Assembly (NCBI GenBank): GCA_019308145.1
Contig: JAFDIG010000129.1
Span: 1 to 9,166 of the forward strand
Direction: 5' to 3'
DNA: 9,166 bases
Source of the DNA: Deltaproteobacteria bacterium
GTDB taxonomy: Bacteria > Desulfobacterota > JAFDIG01
The notes beneath the pieces are model-generated. The model saw only the letters and a program-made list of their open reading frames with translations. It did no database searches and was not told the DNA's origin. Shown in pieces: positions 6,493-9,166 of the stretch (positions are counted from its first letter, which is position 1; each line of letters begins with the position of its first letter). The position numbers were made by a program, and so were the translations under genes.

Positions 6493-6630
6493 TTTTAGGC
6501 TAATTTTAAAAGACTAAAATAAAGAAAATTCTCATTTTTTAATTATTTTGAAACTTTTCCACAATTTTAAAACTAATGTTTTTAGCTTTAGTTAGTTTAA
6601 ATTAAATAGATCTAATCGAAAAATAGAAAA

Positions 6631-6653
6631 AAAGATTTTTTATTTTAATCTTT
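6631..6653 (-). terminator. Possible weak intrinsic terminator after pilT
   Basis: On the minus strand AAAGATT pairs with AATCTTT (7 bp, 9-nt loop) beginning about 30 nt past the pilT stop. The second arm runs directly into more T residues, giving seven consecutive T. The stem has a single G-C pair, so termination would be inefficient; partial read-through into pilC is plausible. The rest of the 249-bp gap (6434-6682) holds repeat copy C, the pilC ribosome binding site and otherwise plain AT-rich DNA. Confidence 0.33.
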
Positions 6654-6682
6654 AGAAATAACTTTTTATTATAAACTTTAAT

Positions 6683-7789
6683 CTATCCTGTTGATGCTTT
6701 TTTACCTCCACGACTTGAAGTATGAGTTGTGCCTGCCAACATATTTTTTAGCTCTTCCAAGTTAGGAGTACGATTCATGATCTCTTCTAAAGTTACCAAT
6801 CCTTTTTCATAAAGAGCAACAAGTGATTGATTCATTGTTTGCATACCATATTTTAGCTGACCTACTTGCATAAGCCCATAAATTTGATGAGCTTTTTCCT
6901 CCCGAATAAGGTTTCTAATAGCAGGATTAGGAATCATAATTTCTAAAGCCAATACCCTGCCTTGCCCATTTGCCCTGGGTAATAATTGTTGGGATAAAAC
7001 CCCTTCCAAAACAAAGGAAAGTTGTGTTCTAACCTGAGGTTGTTGATATGGAGGAAATACATCCAGTATACGGTTTATGGTTTCCACACAGGAATTTGTA
7101 TGTAAAGTAGCAAGTGTGAGATGTCCTGTTTCTGCCAATGTTAAAGCAGATTGAATTGTCTCTAAATCTCTCATTTCCCCTATTAGAACAACATCAGGAT
7201 CCTGTCTTAGTATTCTTTTTAATGCAGAGGTAAAGTCTTTTGTGTCAGAATGTACTTCTCGTTGGTTAACAATACAACCTTTATGAGGATGAAGATATTC
7301 AATGGGATCTTCAATAGTAATAATATGTTGATGTCTTGTCTCATTTATTCGATTAATCATTGCTGCTAAGGTGGTGGATTTCCCATGTCCAGTAGGGCCT
7401 GTAACAAGTATCAACCCTTTTGGTTTTTTTGTAAGATCTTCAACAATTGGTGGTAATCCTAATTCTTCAAAACTCATTATTTTGTAGGGAATAGTCCTAA
7501 AAGCTGCTGCAACTGCTCCTCTTTGAATAAATATATTCCCCCTAAACCGGCTTAGTCCTTTTATACCAAAGGAGAAGTCAAGTTCATTTTCCTCTTCAAA
7601 TTTATGTTTTTGAGCATCTGTTAAAACGCTATAACAAAGCTGTTTTGTATCTGAAGGAGTCAGAGGAGCAGCATCAATAGGTACTAATGAGCCATTAATA
7701 CGGAGATGAGGTGGGACACCAGTCGTGATATGCAAATCACTTGCACCTGTCTCTACCATTGTTTTCAGTAGTTCATGTAAAGTAAACAT
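6683..7789 (-). CDS. pilT: Type IV pilus retraction ATPase PilT
   Basis: A 368-residue hexameric cytoplasmic ATPase that powers pilus depolymerisation and twitching. The N-terminal PAS-like domain begins with LLKTMVETGASDLHITTG (7-24). The Walker A loop is GPTGHGKS at 131-138, with His135 where Ser is usual. An Asp box follows (ITIEDPIEYLH, 157-167), then Walker B IGEMRDLETI (203-212) and the His box TLATLHTN (225-232). The PilT-specific helix AIRNLIREEKAHQI (290-303) separates it from PilB and supports a retraction role. The C-terminus ends in a short polar tail (about 354-368, rich in T, S, G, K), making the protein slightly longer than typical ~345-residue PilT. The start is set by GGGGGAG about 5 nt upstream, inside an 18-bp gap after pilB, so pilB and pilT share a transcript. 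It is placed as PilT4 is in Geobacter; PilU is less likely given the AIRNLIRE motif. Confidence 0.95.
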   Translation of the reverse strand: MFTLHELLKTMVETGASDLHITTGVPPHLRINGSLVPIDAAPLTPSDTKQLCYSVLTDAQKHKFEEENELDFSFGIKGLSRFRGNIFIQRGAVAAAFRTIPYKIMSFEELGLPPIVEDLTKKPKGLILVTGPTGHGKSTTLAAMINRINETRHQHIITIEDPIEYLHPHKGCIVNQREVHSDTKDFTSALKRILRQDPDVVLIGEMRDLETIQSALTLAETGHLTLATLHTNSCVETINRILDVFPPYQQPQVRTQLSFVLEGVLSQQLLPRANGQGRVLALEIMIPNPAIRNLIREEKAHQIYGLMQVGQLKYGMQTMNQSLVALYEKGLVTLEEIMNRTPNLEELKNMLAGTTHTSSRGGKKASTG

Positions 7790-7807
7790 GTTGCTCCCCC
7801 TTTACCT

Positions 7808-9166
7808 TTAATCTTCCATTGTGACTCTGATAACCTCTTCTACAGTAGTTACCCCGTCTTTAAGTTTGTTTATTCCTGACATCCTTAAGGTTTGCATTCC
7901 TTCTTTAATCGCTTCCCCCTTTAATTCAGCAGATGAAACGCGGTTTAAAATTAACTCCTTAATCGTGTCAGTTATAGGCATTACCTCAAATAAGGATATT
8001 CTTCCCTTGTATCCAGTATTGCTACACATAGTACAGCCACGTCCTTTATAACAACGAATATGTGGGATCTCTTCCTCTGGGATACCAAGTGATGCTAAAA
8101 CCTTTGGAGAGACTTTTACCTCTTCCTTACATTCAGGACAAATTTTTCTGACAAGCCTTTGTGCTAAAACTAACTTTAAGGCAGAACTGATAAGAAATGG
8201 TTCTATTCCCATATCCATCAATCTTGTTATTGTAGATGGAGCGTCATTTGTATGAAGAGTGCTCAAAACAAGATGGCCTGTTAAGGCTGCTTGAATAGCG
8301 ATTTGAGCGGTTTCAAAATCTCTAATCTCACCTACCATTATAATATCAGGATCTTGTCGTAAAAATGCCCGAAGAGCAGATGCAAATGTTAACCCTATCT
8401 CTTCATGCATTTGTACCTGATTTATCCCCATAAAGTTAAACTCAATAGGGTCCTCTGCAGTCATTATATTTTCACTTTCTTTGTTAAGTTCAGCCAAAGC
8501 AGAGTATAAAGTAGTAGTTTTACCACTTCCTGTAGGACCTGTTACAAGAACAATCCCAACAGGGGAATGAATAGCCTTTTTGAATTTTTCTAATGGTTCA
8601 GGGTCAAAGCCTAACTTGGTCATATCTAATTGAAGGTTGGATTTATCTAACAATCTTAACACCACCTTTTCACCAAATAATGTAGGAGCAGTAGAAACAC
8701 GGAAATCCATTTCTCGCCCCTTACCCATTCTAAGCTTTATACGCCCATCCTGAGGAAGTCTTTTTTCTGCAATATCAAGATTAGCCATTATTTTGAGACG
8801 GGAAATAATAGGATTTTTTATTTGAAGGGGAAGTCCCATAGCCTTTCTTAAAACCCCATCTAATCTATATCTTACTCTAAAAGACTTCTCATATGGTTCA
8901 AAATGAATATCACTTACGCCCATTTTTATTGCTCTAATTAATATTCCATTAACAAGTTTTACAATTGGGGCAGAGACCTCAGTCGTAGTGATATCTTCTG
9001 CTACTCCTTCATCAGACTCAACAACTTCAACTTTTTCCACTGCTCCTGATACAAGGCGGTCAAAATCTTCCACATCTACAACTTCCGATTCATCAAAGTC
9101 ATCAAATATAGTGGAAGGATTCTCTTCTTCTGAGTCAAAATCATAATCCTTTGCTTCAAAAGCTAC
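7808..9166 (-). CDS. pilB: Type IV pilus extension ATPase PilB (5' end beyond the window)
   Basis: The frame is open to the right edge, so 452 C-terminal residues are visible and the N-terminal GspE/MshEN-type domain lies outside. A GTG at 9071-9073 is internal: the 31 codons before it continue the same acidic segment (D/E-rich, fragment residues 7-60). That segment is an interdomain linker of the kind found between the N-terminal and ATPase domains of PilB. Numbered from the edge, the N2 domain begins near 70 (ILIRAIKMGVSDIHFEP). Walker A is GPTGSGKT (210-217), the Asp box MTAEDPIEF (235-243), Walker B VGEIRDFETA (278-287) and the His box STLHTND (302-308). A zinc-binding tetracysteine follows (Cys343, 346, 378, 381, with an extra Cys372), which is diagnostic of PilB/GspE and absent from PilT. 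It would assemble pilin subunits at PilC. GspE of type II secretion is the alternative; the adjacent pilT argues for PilB. Confidence 0.94.
   Translation of the reverse strand, partial: VAFEAKDYDFDSEEENPSTIFDDFDESEVVDVEDFDRLVSGAVEKVEVVESDEGVAEDITTTEVSAPIVKLVNGILIRAIKMGVSDIHFEPYEKSFRVRYRLDGVLRKAMGLPLQIKNPIISRLKIMANLDIAEKRLPQDGRIKLRMGKGREMDFRVSTAPTLFGEKVVLRLLDKSNLQLDMTKLGFDPEPLEKFKKAIHSPVGIVLVTGPTGSGKTTTLYSALAELNKESENIMTAEDPIEFNFMGINQVQMHEEIGLTFASALRAFLRQDPDIIMVGEIRDFETAQIAIQAALTGHLVLSTLHTNDAPSTITRLMDMGIEPFLISSALKLVLAQRLVRKICPECKEEVKVSPKVLASLGIPEEEIPHIRCYKGRGCTMCSNTGYKGRISLFEVMPITDTIKELILNRVSSAELKGEAIKEGMQTLRMSGINKLKDGVTTVEEVIRVTMED

Noticed and set aside
5062..6682. CRISPR array or transposon ends made of the CTAATTA-type repeats
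   Set aside because: Copies are few, degenerate and kilobases apart with no regular spacers, no transposase gene and no target-site duplications that I could see.
7808..9073. PilB starting at the GTG at 9071-9073 as a complete 421-residue protein
   Set aside because: The frame is open for all 31 codons up to the right edge, continues the same acidic linker, and the usual N-terminal domain would otherwise be missing. It is a partial gene.

Overview
The window is an AT-rich (by eye; not counted) bacterial segment in which every supported gene lies on the minus strand, so transcription runs from the right edge to the left edge. Its core is a type IV pilus (T4P) block in the order pilB (5'-truncated by the right edge), pilT, pilC, pilS, pilR. 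This order is the one known from Geobacter and other Desulfobacterota-type deltaproteobacteria. A signal peptidase I type periplasmic binding protein and a T4P machine point to a Gram-negative host. A low-G+C Desulfobacterota-like organism, possibly a thermophilic or uncultured lineage, is my best inference, but the sequence alone does not settle it.

Layout from right to left: pilB (extension ATPase, 7808-9166, open through the edge) and pilT (retraction ATPase, 6683-7789) are 18 bp apart and clearly co-transcribed. A 249-bp AT-rich gap with a weak terminator-like hairpin and a palindromic repeat separates pilT from pilC (inner-membrane platform, 5243-6433). A 181-bp gap with an extended -10 promoter and another repeat precedes pilS (six-TM sensor kinase, 3409-5061). 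pilS and pilR overlap by a few bases or touch (sigma-54 activator, 2051-3406). A 213-bp gap with a third copy of the repeat and a good sigma-70-type promoter precedes a two-gene unit: a Bmp/Med (PnrA-like) periplasmic binding protein (734-1837) and a purine-type phosphoribosyltransferase (44-706).

Working together: PilB and PilT power polymerisation and depolymerisation of the pilus through PilC, and PilS/PilR would sense an inner-membrane signal and activate sigma-54 promoters, classically the major pilin gene. No pilin gene follows pilR here. The BMP-PRT pair looks like a purine uptake and salvage unit, with the ABC permease and ATPase genes not visible.

The main non-gene signal is a family of short palindromic repeats with core TTAATTAG/CTAATTAA and consensus arm TAATTAGYYYATRCTGAAAA. 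There is one in each of the three long intergenic gaps, 27-74 bp upstream of pilC, pilS and the BMP gene. No CRISPR array, tRNA, rRNA, insertion sequence or phage gene was seen, and no convincingly new multi-gene system. The genes are recognisable families, and the interest lies in the repeats, the missing pilin and a few deviating motifs.
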